Under the pieces are notes generated by a model, which did no database searches, was not told the origin of the DNA, and worked only from the letters and a program-made list of their open reading frames with translations. A stretch of DNA of 64,000 nucleotides from JAVBLP01 sp031553505 (GTDB lineage: Bacteria > Elusimicrobiota > Endomicrobiia > Endomicrobiales > Endomicrobiaceae). The position numbers were made by a program, and so were the translations under genes. Numbering within the stretch: position 1 is the stretch's first letter; the number at the start of each line of letters is the position of its first letter. The stretch spans positions 41,756-105,755 of the forward strand of contig JAVBLP010000022.1 in the NCBI GenBank assembly GCA_031553505.1, written 5' to 3'. Below are positions 18,677 through 26,703 of this stretch, one piece after another.

Positions 18677-19804
18677 ATGAAAAATGATAAGGGAATGGTG
18701 CTATGCCTTGTAGTGGTTTTTGTCTTGATATTTTCAGTATTGGGGCTGCATTCCCTGCGTTTGTCCATTATGCACAACACTGACGTAAATAAAGAGTTAA
18801 CGATGGCAAGGACGTATTATGCCGCTGAAAGCGCATTGGAACGGGCGGCGTTCAGAATGGCTCTGTTTGCAAAACCCATAAGCGGCGCGGATGTGCTTAC
18901 TGCCCAAACATCCGGTTTTGCTCCGGAAACCGGCACCGAAGCGGAAGTATGGTATTTTGACTACGCTACAAATAAATCAACAAACATTATAATTACCCGC
19001 AACAGTTCTGGAAAATGGTTTCCTCTCGGAACCGGAAATGTGTGGATGGGCGACGGTTTATCTCCCGATATTGACGTAAGGGTATCCGCCGAAATAGAAA
19101 AAAATCCGGTAAATGCCGACGGCATAATAATATCGAAAATTGGCACCAGCGGGAGCATATTCTATTTAAAAGGCGGAATTATTAATTTCAGCAGCACTAC
19201 GGTATCTCCGAAAAGTCCTTTTTGCAGGGGGTATGACAGGGTGGCTTTCAGGGTTGATATAACAAGTATCGCGATAGCCTGGGATAGCATTACTTTTTAT
19301 GTGAACGCAGCCAATACGGGGGAAATAGGCAATGACGGCAATATAAAAAAAGTAGTAGCGCTTAATGACCATAAAAAACTGGTGAATGATTATTGGTATG
19401 ACACGGTTCTTTTGAATACCACGGACTCTAATATCGCCAACAGCCTTGTGCATCTCCTTCCGCCGCTTTTTAGAATGTTTTATAAAACACTAGTTGAAAT
19501 CGGAGAGGGCGGCGTTATTCCTATTGACGTTAAGCATTACGTTATTAACTCAACAGCAACTGCAATAAACGCGGGTGCCAGCATGCCTTCCGTAAACCTG
19601 CGGTTTCATTATTCCGTTGTTCAAAATTTAAATGCTTCGGGTTTTGAAAGGCTGATGGATAAAGTGGACGCGCCGAAATATTTTTCTCCGGGGCAGGCAA
19701 GCAGTACAAAAATCCCTTTCAGCAAGGTGGGCCTTAAAGACCTTACCAGCAGCGAAATAGCCGGAAATACGGAGTTTAAAAACATTTTCCGCGGCAGAAG
19801 GTAA
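18677..19804 (+). CDS. PilX/GspK-like minor pseudopilin, set 1
   Basis: 375-aa protein starting MKNDKG then MVLCLVVVFVLIFSVLG. The helix lacks Glu at +5, as in GspK and PilX-type proteins that sit at the very tip. MARTYYAAESALERAAFRM after the helix is the typical PilX N-terminal signature. The ORF ends in FRGRR; the paralogue at 25979 ends in FRSRR. AGAGG lies 6 nt before ATG 18677. It closes the first quartet. No clear terminator follows within 60 nt. Confidence 0.82.
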   Translation: MKNDKGMVLCLVVVFVLIFSVLGLHSLRLSIMHNTDVNKELTMARTYYAAESALERAAFRMALFAKPISGADVLTAQTSGFAPETGTEAEVWYFDYATNKSTNIIITRNSSGKWFPLGTGNVWMGDGLSPDIDVRVSAEIEKNPVNADGIIISKIGTSGSIFYLKGGIINFSSTTVSPKSPFCRGYDRVAFRVDITSIAIAWDSITFYVNAANTGEIGNDGNIKKVVALNDHKKLVNDYWYDTVLLNTTDSNIANSLVHLLPPLFRMFYKTLVEIGEGGVIPIDVKHYVINSTATAINAGASMPSVNLRFHYSVVQNLNASGFERLMDKVDAPKYFSPGQASSTKIPFSKVGLKDLTSSEIAGNTEFKNIFRGRR

Positions 19805-19838
19805 ACCTACCGGAAGTTGCCTGATAAACCCACAGGAT

Positions 19839-19868
19839 TTGCTTTTCTTATAAATAAATGTGTATAAT
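19839..19868 (+). promoter_or_regulatory. Possible distal promoter upstream of rplM
   Basis: TTGCTT (19839-19844) and TATAAT (19863-19868) have an 18-bp spacer, about 185 nt before rplM. It would make a long rplM leader or a small RNA. The -35 match is poor. Confidence 0.35.
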
Positions 19869-19989
19869 ACCCGTTCTTGGTGTTTTTGCGTACTTCTAAA
19901 CGGCTGCCCCGCCGGATTGAATGGTAAAATATTAAGAATAATCGGTCGTGAAAAGTTTTATAGGCGTTTTGGCTAAAAAGCAAAAACAA

Positions 19990-20019
19990 TTGACTTTTAA
20001 AGCAGAAATGTATTATAAT
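19990..20019 (+). promoter_or_regulatory. Promoter of rplM-rpsI
   Basis: TTGACT (19990-19995) and a consensus TATAAT (20014-20019) with an 18-bp spacer. The start codon of rplM is 37 nt after the -10 box. Confidence 0.7.
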
Positions 20020-20056
20020 TCTGACATTATTTAATTAACAGGACAGGTTTTTAAAG

Positions 20057-20488
20057 ATGAACAAAAAGACTTATTTACCAAAAGTTGACGGAATTGAAAG
20101 AAAATGGCATTTGATAGATGCCGATGGAAAAGTGCTCGGAAGATTGGCAGTTGAAGTCGCCGATATTTTGAGAGGCAAAAAGAAAAAAATCTATACTAGC
20201 CATATAGACTGCGGAGATTTTGTCGTTATCACTAATGCGGCAAAAATCGTTCTTACCGGCAAAAAACTTGACCAGAAGCTTGATTTTACTTATTCGGGAT
20301 ATCCAGGCGGCGCAAAGTTTAAACCTTATTCCGTTTTGATGGAAGAAAATCCTGAAAGAGCTTTGATGCTTGCCGTAAAAGGCATGCTTCCTAAAAATAA
20401 GCTTGCCGACAAGCAGCTCAAGAGGCTTAAAGTATTTAAAGGCGAAACACACGAACACGGCGCGCAGTTTGCGGCCGCATCAAAGTAA
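20057..20488 (+). CDS. rplM: 50S ribosomal protein L13
   Basis: Early-assembly protein of the large subunit, 143 aa, the standard length. Recognisable segments are WHLIDADGKVLGRLA near the N-terminus, DFVVITNAAKI, the YSGYPGGAK region, and AVKGMLPKNKLADKQLKRL. It is transcribed with rpsI 48 nt downstream, the usual L13-S9 pair. Its promoter lies immediately upstream. Confidence 0.97.
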   Translation: MNKKTYLPKVDGIERKWHLIDADGKVLGRLAVEVADILRGKKKKIYTSHIDCGDFVVITNAAKIVLTGKKLDQKLDFTYSGYPGGAKFKPYSVLMEENPERALMLAVKGMLPKNKLADKQLKRLKVFKGETHEHGAQFAAASK

Positions 20489-20536
20489 CTAAAGATTTAC
20501 ATAACGGCACAGATTTAAAATAAACAGAGGTATAAA

Positions 20537-20932
20537 ATGAGTAAAGTTTCTTATTTGAGCGCAGGCCGCAGAAAAAATGCAGTTGCCCGCGTAAGAGTTA
20601 CGGAAGGCAGCGGCAAAATAACTATTAATGATAAAACCGTTGATGATTATTTCGGCGGACTTGAAAGACATAAAAAAACTGCCTTGAAACCCATGGATGT
20701 ATGGGCAGGTGTAAAAAGCTATGATTTTTACGTAAATGTTAACGGCGGAGGAATTACAGGCCAGGCAGGCGCAGTGAGCCATAGCCTTGCAAGAGCGATC
20801 TTGAGCCTTAACGAAACTTCTAAAGACGCATTGAGAAAAGAAGGGCTTCTTACCAGAGACTCAAGAATGGTTGAAAGAAAGAAACCCGGAAGGCCGAAAG
20901 CGAGAAAACGCTTCCAGTTCTCAAAACGTTAA
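20537..20932 (+). CDS. rpsI: 30S ribosomal protein S9
   Basis: Small-subunit head protein whose C-terminal tail reaches the P site. The 131-aa protein begins with SYLSAGRRKNAVARVRV and ends in the characteristic KARKRFQFSKR, so the tail that contacts P-site tRNA is intact. The start has an AGAGG site upstream. A terminator follows 24 nt after the stop, closing the rplM-rpsI operon. Confidence 0.97.
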   Translation: MSKVSYLSAGRRKNAVARVRVTEGSGKITINDKTVDDYFGGLERHKKTALKPMDVWAGVKSYDFYVNVNGGGITGQAGAVSHSLARAILSLNETSKDALRKEGLLTRDSRMVERKKPGRPKARKRFQFSKR

Positions 20933-20955
20933 TTTCTATTTTCACATTTTGTAAC

Positions 20956-20994
20956 AGGCGCCTTAGCTACTAAATATAGTTCTGGCGCCTTTTT
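20956..20994 (+). terminator. Terminator after rpsI
   Basis: AGGCGCC (20956-20962) pairs with GGCGCCT (20984-20990), and T residues follow at once. The loop is 21 nt, longer than usual. Confidence 0.75.
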
Positions 20995-21021
20995 AAATGT
21001 ATATGTTTTTTCAGCTAAAAT

Positions 21022-21050
21022 TTGACTTATCGCGTTATTTTGTCTATTAT
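21022..21050 (+). promoter_or_regulatory. Promoter of pilB-pilC
   Basis: TTGACT (21022-21027) and TATTAT (21045-21050) are 17 bp apart, 33 nt before the pilB start. Confidence 0.65.
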
Positions 21051-21083
21051 TTATATTAATAAAATAAACAGGAGATGATCCTA

Positions 21084-22781
21084 ATGGCTATTGCCCCTTT
21101 AAAAAAGAAATATTTGGGAGAGACATTAGTTAATCGCGGTGTAATCACCCAGGAACAGCTTGACCAATGCATTCTCCAGCAGAAAGATACAAAAGATAAA
21201 CTTGGCACCATTCTTATAAAAAACGGTTATGTAACAAAAGATGTTTTATTGAGCGCCCTTTCATATTGTTTGGGCGTTCCTTTTTTGCGCCTTAATGATG
21301 TTAGTGCGGAAAGGGAAGCCTTGTCTTTGTTTTCAGAAAGGAATGCAAGGAAGTATTTAATGCTTCCTCTTTCTATAAGGGATAATGTGCTTAATGTCGC
21401 AATGGCCGATCCTTCGAACGTTGTTGTTAAGGATGAAATTGAAAAAATTGTTAATATGAGGATTTCTGTCAGCCTTATGGACGAATCCGATATCATGGAA
21501 GCAATTGAAAAGTATTATGTGCGTACAAGCTTGAGCGATGATGCGGAAAGTGGAGGCGCGGATGTTTCCACGGTAGATGAACAGGATATACAAATGGGCG
21601 CAGGCGCTTCAGATGATGAAACGGAAGCCGCGCCGGTTATAAGATATGTAAACTCCATATTTTATGACGCGGTTGTAAAGAAAGCTTCGGATATTCATTT
21701 GGAAGTTTTTGAAAAAGACGTCGTATTAAGAATGAGAATTGACGGCATTTTAAGAGAGTTTGCTGCTCCCCAAAAGAAGTATTACAACGCGATAGTATCC
21801 AGAATAAAAATTATGTCGGATTTAGACATAGCAGAAAGAAGGCTGCCGCAGGACGGAAAGTGCAAAATAAAAGTCAACGGAAACAGGGTTGACGTCCGTG
21901 TTTCCATGGTGCCTACGGTCTACGGCGAAAAGGTCGTTATGCGTATGCTTAACAAAGACCTTTTTGCGTTAGATATAGAATTAATCGGCATGAACGAAAA
22001 AGAACTTAAGCTTTTTAAAGAAGCGATTAATATGCCTTACGGCATGATATTAGTTACCGGTCCTACGAGTTCCGGAAAAACGACTACGCTGTATTCCGCG
22101 CTAAAAGCTTTAAATACGCCTGATGTTAATATTTTAACTGCTGAAGACCCGGTAGAATATGAATTAAAAAATGTTAACCAGGTGCACGTAAGGTCTGACA
22201 TAGGGCTTACCTTTGCAAATATTCTGCGTTCTTTCATGAGGCAGGACCCTGATGTTATACTCGTTGGAGAAATAAGAGACCAGGAAACTGCAGGCATAGC
22301 GATACAGGCCGCTCTAACGGGACATATGGTGTTTTCAACGCTTCATACGAATGACTCTGTAAGTACGCTTTCAAGAATGTCCTTTATGGGTATTGAATCG
22401 TTCCTTGTTGCAGACGCGGTTAATATCGTTATGGCGCAAAGGCTTATAAGGAAAATATGCCCGTACTGCAAGGAAGAAGTCAAAAGTATTCCTGACAATA
22501 TATATGAAAAATTAAAATTGACGAAAGATGTGCATATTTTCCACGGAAAAGGCTGCGAAAGATGTGACAGGTCAGGATATAAAGGAAGAACGGCAATATT
22601 TGAAATTTTGGGAATGAACAGAGATATAAAAGAATTGATTGTAAAAGAAGCGAGCGATTTAGAAATAAGAGATGCAGCGGTTAGAAACGGGCTTATAACA
22701 TTAAGGGAAGCGGCAGTAAATAAACTTAAAGAAGGTATAACGACCGTCGAAGAAGTGTTAAGCGTAACGACGGCATCATAA
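21084..22781 (+). CDS. pilB: Type IV pilus / type II secretion assembly ATPase
   Basis: Cytoplasmic hexameric ATPase of the GspE/PilB family, which powers pilus or pseudopilus extension. An N-terminal MshEN-type domain (about 1-150) begins LGETLVNRGVITQEQLDQ. The ATPase domain has Walker A GPTSSGKTTT at 326-335, a Walker B-type segment DPDVILVGEIRDQET and a His box (STLHTND). A tetracysteine zinc element (CPYC...CERCDRSGYKGR) marks assembly ATPases and is absent from PilT. ATG 21084 is preferred to ATG 21075 because AGGAG ends directly at 21074. The protein is 565 aa. No retraction ATPase is nearby. Confidence 0.93.
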   Translation: MAIAPLKKKYLGETLVNRGVITQEQLDQCILQQKDTKDKLGTILIKNGYVTKDVLLSALSYCLGVPFLRLNDVSAEREALSLFSERNARKYLMLPLSIRDNVLNVAMADPSNVVVKDEIEKIVNMRISVSLMDESDIMEAIEKYYVRTSLSDDAESGGADVSTVDEQDIQMGAGASDDETEAAPVIRYVNSIFYDAVVKKASDIHLEVFEKDVVLRMRIDGILREFAAPQKKYYNAIVSRIKIMSDLDIAERRLPQDGKCKIKVNGNRVDVRVSMVPTVYGEKVVMRMLNKDLFALDIELIGMNEKELKLFKEAINMPYGMILVTGPTSSGKTTTLYSALKALNTPDVNILTAEDPVEYELKNVNQVHVRSDIGLTFANILRSFMRQDPDVILVGEIRDQETAGIAIQAALTGHMVFSTLHTNDSVSTLSRMSFMGIESFLVADAVNIVMAQRLIRKICPYCKEEVKSIPDNIYEKLKLTKDVHIFHGKGCERCDRSGYKGRTAIFEILGMNRDIKELIVKEASDLEIRDAAVRNGLITLREAAVNKLKEGITTVEEVLSVTTAS

Positions 22782-22797
22782 TACGCGGAGACGAAAT

Positions 22798-24045
22798 ATG
22801 CCGATTTTTAAATACCAAGCATTAGATGCAGCGGGTAAAAATTTCACGGGAACAAGGGATACTCCTACGAAGAAAGACCTTATTGCGGCTTTAAGATCTG
22901 AAGGCCTTACCCCGTTGAATGTTGAAGAAGCCGGCGCAATGAATAAAGCGGTAATTTCAAAAGCGCTTATGAAATCTTCCGCTAAAAATAACGCAAAAGG
23001 CAAAGTTAAGATGCAGGATCTTGCTTTGTTTTGCAGGCAGCTTGCAACACTGGTAAATGCGGGCGTTAATATACTTGAAGCTGTTGAAGACTGCGCTGAT
23101 ATGACAGGTAATGCAAAGCTCAGTTCTATCCTTAAAAAAGTTGCCGAAGATTTGCGCAGCGGTATTCCTCTTTCTGAGAGTTTGAAAAAGTTTAAAGAAT
23201 TTTCAAAAACCCTTACTTCAATGATTGAAGTCGGAGAAAGGGCCGGAAAACTCGCAAAAGTTTTAGCCGATTTGGCTTCATATCTCGAAAGCAACGTAAA
23301 ATTGATAAGAAAAGTTAAATCTGCCAGCACATATCCCGCTTTTATCGGCGGTTTTTTTGTTTTGGTGTTTCTTGCTTTAGTTCTCGGGATTATTCCGCAG
23401 TTTGAAGAAATGTTTGTTTCTTTCGGCGCGGAGTTGCCTCTCCCTACTAAAATAGTCATGGGTTTAAGCAGATGGATGATGGGTAATTTTGTATGGATTA
23501 TTTTAGGGATTATAGCTTTTTGCATTGCTTTCTCGATGTTTAAAAAGCAGCCAGCCGGAAGGATGATGTATGATAAGTTTCTTTTTAAAATTCCGATTTT
23601 CGGTAAAATTTACATTAAAATAGTGCTTGCGCGTTTTTTTCAGACACTATCTACTCTTATTAAAAGCGGTGTTGATATTGTCCAATCGCTTGAAATTTCT
23701 ATAAATGTTGTTAATAACGTATATATTGAAAAAATTTTAAGAGATGTTAAGGAAAAAGTTATTGCGGGAAACCCTTTGGGTACTGAAATGGCTAAACTTG
23801 AAATTTTCCCGAGAATGGTAACCAGGATGACTATTGTAGGTGAAAAGTCCGGCCAGCTTGATGCCATGTTTGATAAAATAACAGATTATTATACGGATGA
23901 AGTGGATACAGCTGTAGCCACTTTGAGTTCTGTTATAGAACCGGTGCTTATCGTAGGATTAGGATTTATAGTAGGTGTTGCTGTTACCGCTATGTATTTG
24001 CCTATATTCCAGCTTGCTTCCGCAATGATGTCCGGTTATGGTTGA
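22798..24045 (+). CDS. pilC: Type IV pilus / type II secretion inner-membrane platform protein
   Basis: Polytopic inner-membrane protein of the GspF/PilC family, 415 aa, the usual length. It links the PilB ATPase to the growing fibre. Two copies of the T2SSF domain are visible, beginning near LALFCRQLATLVNAGV and LARFFQTLSTLIKSGV. Each is followed by hydrophobic helices: around FIGGFFVLVFLALVLG, around FVWIILGIIAFCIAF, and at the end VLIVGLGFIVGVAVTAM. It starts 16 nt after pilB in the same operon. Confidence 0.94.
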   Translation: MPIFKYQALDAAGKNFTGTRDTPTKKDLIAALRSEGLTPLNVEEAGAMNKAVISKALMKSSAKNNAKGKVKMQDLALFCRQLATLVNAGVNILEAVEDCADMTGNAKLSSILKKVAEDLRSGIPLSESLKKFKEFSKTLTSMIEVGERAGKLAKVLADLASYLESNVKLIRKVKSASTYPAFIGGFFVLVFLALVLGIIPQFEEMFVSFGAELPLPTKIVMGLSRWMMGNFVWIILGIIAFCIAFSMFKKQPAGRMMYDKFLFKIPIFGKIYIKIVLARFFQTLSTLIKSGVDIVQSLEISINVVNNVYIEKILRDVKEKVIAGNPLGTEMAKLEIFPRMVTRMTIVGEKSGQLDAMFDKITDYYTDEVDTAVATLSSVIEPVLIVGLGFIVGVAVTAMYLPIFQLASAMMSGYG

Positions 24046-24098
24046 TATGGGTATTTAAAGCAATATTGTGTTATTTTTGTGAAAATCTATTTTTATTA

Positions 24099-24127
24099 TT
24101 GAAAAAAATATAACTATAAGATATACT
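24099..24127 (+). promoter_or_regulatory. Promoter of the second pseudopilin/pilMNOQ operon
   Basis: TTGAAA (24099-24104) and TATACT (24122-24127) with a 17-bp spacer, 31 nt before the chosen start at 24159. It would serve a long run of genes to 32017. Confidence 0.65.
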
Positions 24128-24158
24128 GGTTTTGTCCGAAAAAGAATGGGGAGTTTCT

Positions 24159-24584
24159 ATGGTTTTGCGTAAAAGCGCAGGGGTAAGTTTATTGGAAGTT
24201 CTTATGGTTGTCATCCTGATGATGGTGACCGTAGCGCTTTTCAGTTCCAAACGTAAAAGCCAGATGGAGTTGGTCTATAGGGAAGAAGCCCGCATGCTTA
24301 TTGAGGATATAGTATCAAGCGAACATGTGTATTACTCAAGATATAGCAAGTATATTACTAATTCATCTTTTGTAAAATATAATGCTAAACTTGGGATTGA
24401 TGCAAGGAAAAACAGTTTTTACAATCAGTTCCAAGTGACAACTTCAGCAACAGACTCGAAAGGATGGTCTGACACAATCATTGATACCAATAATCCTGAA
24501 GTGATGGTAGTTGTTACGGGCGGTCAGGGATCTGTTACCGCGCATTTTACCAGAGATAATCCAACTATACAGTATTCATGGTGA
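24159..24584 (+). CDS. Type IV pilin-like protein, set 2 (pseudopilin)
   Basis: 141-aa prepilin-like protein. MVLRKSAG followed by VSLLEVLMVVILMMV has Gly at -1 and Glu at +5. ATG 24159 is chosen because GGGGAG sits 5 nt upstream and it gives a short leader; the frame is open from TTG 24132. The core VYREEARMLIEDIV, YYSRYSKYI, LGIDARK and F..QF aligns along its length with the gene at 16906, showing duplication of the quartet. It heads the second set of four pseudopilins. Confidence 0.83.
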   Translation: MVLRKSAGVSLLEVLMVVILMMVTVALFSSKRKSQMELVYREEARMLIEDIVSSEHVYYSRYSKYITNSSFVKYNAKLGIDARKNSFYNQFQVTTSATDSKGWSDTIIDTNNPEVMVVVTGGQGSVTAHFTRDNPTIQYSW

Positions 24585-24587
24585 ACT

Positions 24588-25178
24588 ATGATGAAAATGA
24601 AAAATAACAAAGGTTTAACATTAGTTGAGGTTATGGTTGCCATGCTTTTGGCTGCGATAACTATGACATATGGTACTACTTTTTTTGTAAAGGCGTTCAA
24701 TTTAAGCTTCACGCAGTCGGATCATGAGTATAATATGGAGCTTGCGTCAAATGTGCTTGAGCAGGTAAGGCGAAGCGGTTACGGTATTATTTTTAATCCG
24801 GCAGGTACAACTATAGCTACAAGATTTCCCGAGGCTAACAATTGGGTACCGGATTTTGGCGGACAAAACTTCACATATCTTGCGCCTTCAGGCGCAAGGG
24901 TAGGTTTTGTTTCCGGCTCAGCTATTAATACCAGAATAAACGGGAGAACTGACGGCAATAATTATGCATTCCACCCGCAGCTAGTTCATTATTATGTAAT
25001 AGTCGGGTGGCCTTTAAGTACGACTTTGGCGACTGCAAAAACGCAGATAGAAACCGTTAGAGCAGCAAGCGGTTATGCTAATAGATTAACGGCTATGAGA
25101 GCGGTCGCTGCAAATGTCATAGTTTTAAGAACATATTTTGCTAAAAATATATATTTTGATTTTAACAATAATAGTTGA
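24588..25178 (+). CDS. PilV-like minor pseudopilin, set 2
   Basis: 196-aa prepilin-like protein. The leader MMKMKNNKG is followed by LTLVEVMVAMLLAAI (Gly at -1, Glu at +5) and one hydrophobic helix. It starts 3 nt after the preceding pilin gene. It is paralogous to the gene at 17341, as shown by the same NNKG leader, FFV and YN segments after the helix, and the late LRTYFA motif. The function of the soluble domain is unknown; a minor tip subunit is inferred from gene order. Confidence 0.8.
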   Translation: MMKMKNNKGLTLVEVMVAMLLAAITMTYGTTFFVKAFNLSFTQSDHEYNMELASNVLEQVRRSGYGIIFNPAGTTIATRFPEANNWVPDFGGQNFTYLAPSGARVGFVSGSAINTRINGRTDGNNYAFHPQLVHYYVIVGWPLSTTLATAKTQIETVRAASGYANRLTAMRAVAANVIVLRTYFAKNIYFDFNNNS

Positions 25179-25193
25179 TTTTCAAAGGATAGC

Positions 25194-25982
25194 ATGAAAA
25201 AAAATGAAGCCTTTACAATGATCGAAGTTTTGGTGTCAATTGTTATTACTGGCATATTAACGCTGACAATTGCCGGGATGCTTTTGTACGGGTTTAAAGC
25301 ATTCAATAATTTTTATGAGATTAAAAAAGAAACGAGAAGCTTAAGCGCTTTCAGGGCAAACATATTTGAAAATTTCAAACGAGTGCGCGGGGGGACAATT
25401 CAGTATGATAATCCAGTGCACCCTGATTCTCCTTATACCGAAGGTGGATTAGTTGAGTATGTTACTTATCGTTTTCCGACGTGGACTGCCGGCGGAAAAT
25501 CCAGCGTATGGAAAAGATCAGCAAATCCTCGCTATAAAATAAATGGCAGCACGGAGTTTCTTACTTACGACAGGACGAGAAAAGAATATAAAACAGTAAA
25601 ATATAGCTTGCCGCAAGTATTGCAAAACAGGGTGATGTATGATGAGTGGAAGGCTACGACGTCCGGCGGAGATTTTACCCGCGGAGACAGGATAATGAGA
25701 CAGCATAATATTCTTCTCAATCTTGAATCTTTTCAAACGACTTACAGCGCGAACGGCCTTGAAGACTGGGAATTGTATAGCGATCCTGACTTTGCAGCAG
25801 GTTCTGTCGTAAGCACTTGTTTTATGAGGTACTATATCAGAAAAGATTCAACTTCTAAAATAGCTTACTGGAATATAGGCAGTATTGGTGCAAGGTCACT
25901 TAGGAAACTGTTTTATTTTAGAGAGGCCATCCAAACGCAAACCGCCAGCGCTACGTCTTCTTCTGGAGTCAAAGCCCTATGA
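25194..25982 (+). CDS. PilW-like minor pseudopilin, set 2
   Basis: 262-aa prepilin-like protein. The leader is MKKNEA followed by FTMIEVLVSIVITG. The residue before the cleavage point is Ala, not the usual Gly; prepilin peptidases can tolerate Ala, but it is a noticeable change from the paralogue at 17913 (MKKNG). One helix ending MLLYG and a long soluble domain follow. AAAGGA lies 4 nt before ATG. Its stop overlaps the next start by ATGA, so translation is coupled. Confidence 0.8.
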   Translation: MKKNEAFTMIEVLVSIVITGILTLTIAGMLLYGFKAFNNFYEIKKETRSLSAFRANIFENFKRVRGGTIQYDNPVHPDSPYTEGGLVEYVTYRFPTWTAGGKSSVWKRSANPRYKINGSTEFLTYDRTRKEYKTVKYSLPQVLQNRVMYDEWKATTSGGDFTRGDRIMRQHNILLNLESFQTTYSANGLEDWELYSDPDFAAGSVVSTCFMRYYIRKDSTSKIAYWNIGSIGARSLRKLFYFREAIQTQTASATSSSGVKAL

Positions 25983-26695
25983 AAAAAAATATATTTTTAA
26001 ACAATAGAGGGACTGTATTAGCGGTAGTAGTTATTTTTATATTTATTTTTACTATTTTGGGGCTTATAAGCATACGTTCTGTTTCGTCAACTTTTTTACA
26101 ACAGATAAGAGAATCTAATATGACCAGAGTTTTTTATGCCACGGAATGGCGGCTTGAATGGGCTGCATTTCAGGCGTTCCAGTCTTCTTATAATAGAAGC
26201 GTAGGAACAACGTATAGAGGTAATTTTTTACAAACTAATTCTGATGATTATTTAGATTATAGAAATAGTAAATGGTATATTAAGGGTGAACCTGATACCG
26301 GTGTTACAGTTGATAACTATGAAGTTCCACATGTTATTGTGCGTACTTATATAGAGTTGCAGGATTCTCCTGCAGCGGCAGATGGATTTAGGCCAAGTGA
26401 TACTCCTGGAGAAGTCAGGTACTATGTAATAACAGCTATAGGCGAGGCTACAGGGACAGATGGTACTTTGTATAGTGAAGAATTAAAATTCTTTTTTGCC
26501 GTTAGAAATGAAAGAACTTATAGGCAGCCAAGCCTTACCGCAACAGGGCAGACAGCAAGAGTTTTAATCGGTAACAGCGGGTATGACTCTGTGTCTCCCG
26601 GCGGATACCCATTTGTAGGCAATTCTTCAGGGCAGAATGATATTACATCAGTCCCCAGATTTACGCACACACACTTTTTTAGAAGCAGAAGATAG
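25979..26695 (+). CDS. PilX/GspK-like minor pseudopilin, set 2
   Basis: 238-aa protein with leader MKKNIFLNNRG and helix TVLAVVVIFIFIFTILGL. It lacks Glu at +5, as does its paralogue at 18677. MTRVFYATEWRLEWAAFQAF is a diverged PilX signature. The C-terminus FRSRR matches FRGRR in the first set. It overlaps the PilW-like gene by 4 nt and is much shorter than the 375-aa set 1 copy, the difference being in the soluble domain. Confidence 0.78.
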   Translation: MKKNIFLNNRGTVLAVVVIFIFIFTILGLISIRSVSSTFLQQIRESNMTRVFYATEWRLEWAAFQAFQSSYNRSVGTTYRGNFLQTNSDDYLDYRNSKWYIKGEPDTGVTVDNYEVPHVIVRTYIELQDSPAAADGFRPSDTPGEVRYYVITAIGEATGTDGTLYSEELKFFFAVRNERTYRQPSLTATGQTARVLIGNSGYDSVSPGGYPFVGNSSGQNDITSVPRFTHTHFFRSRR

Positions 26696-26703
26696 GAGGA
26701 ATT

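Noticed and set aside
22776..23525. Long antisense open frame inside pilC
   Set aside because: pilC is clear on the + strand; the antisense frame has no recognisable domain or start signals.
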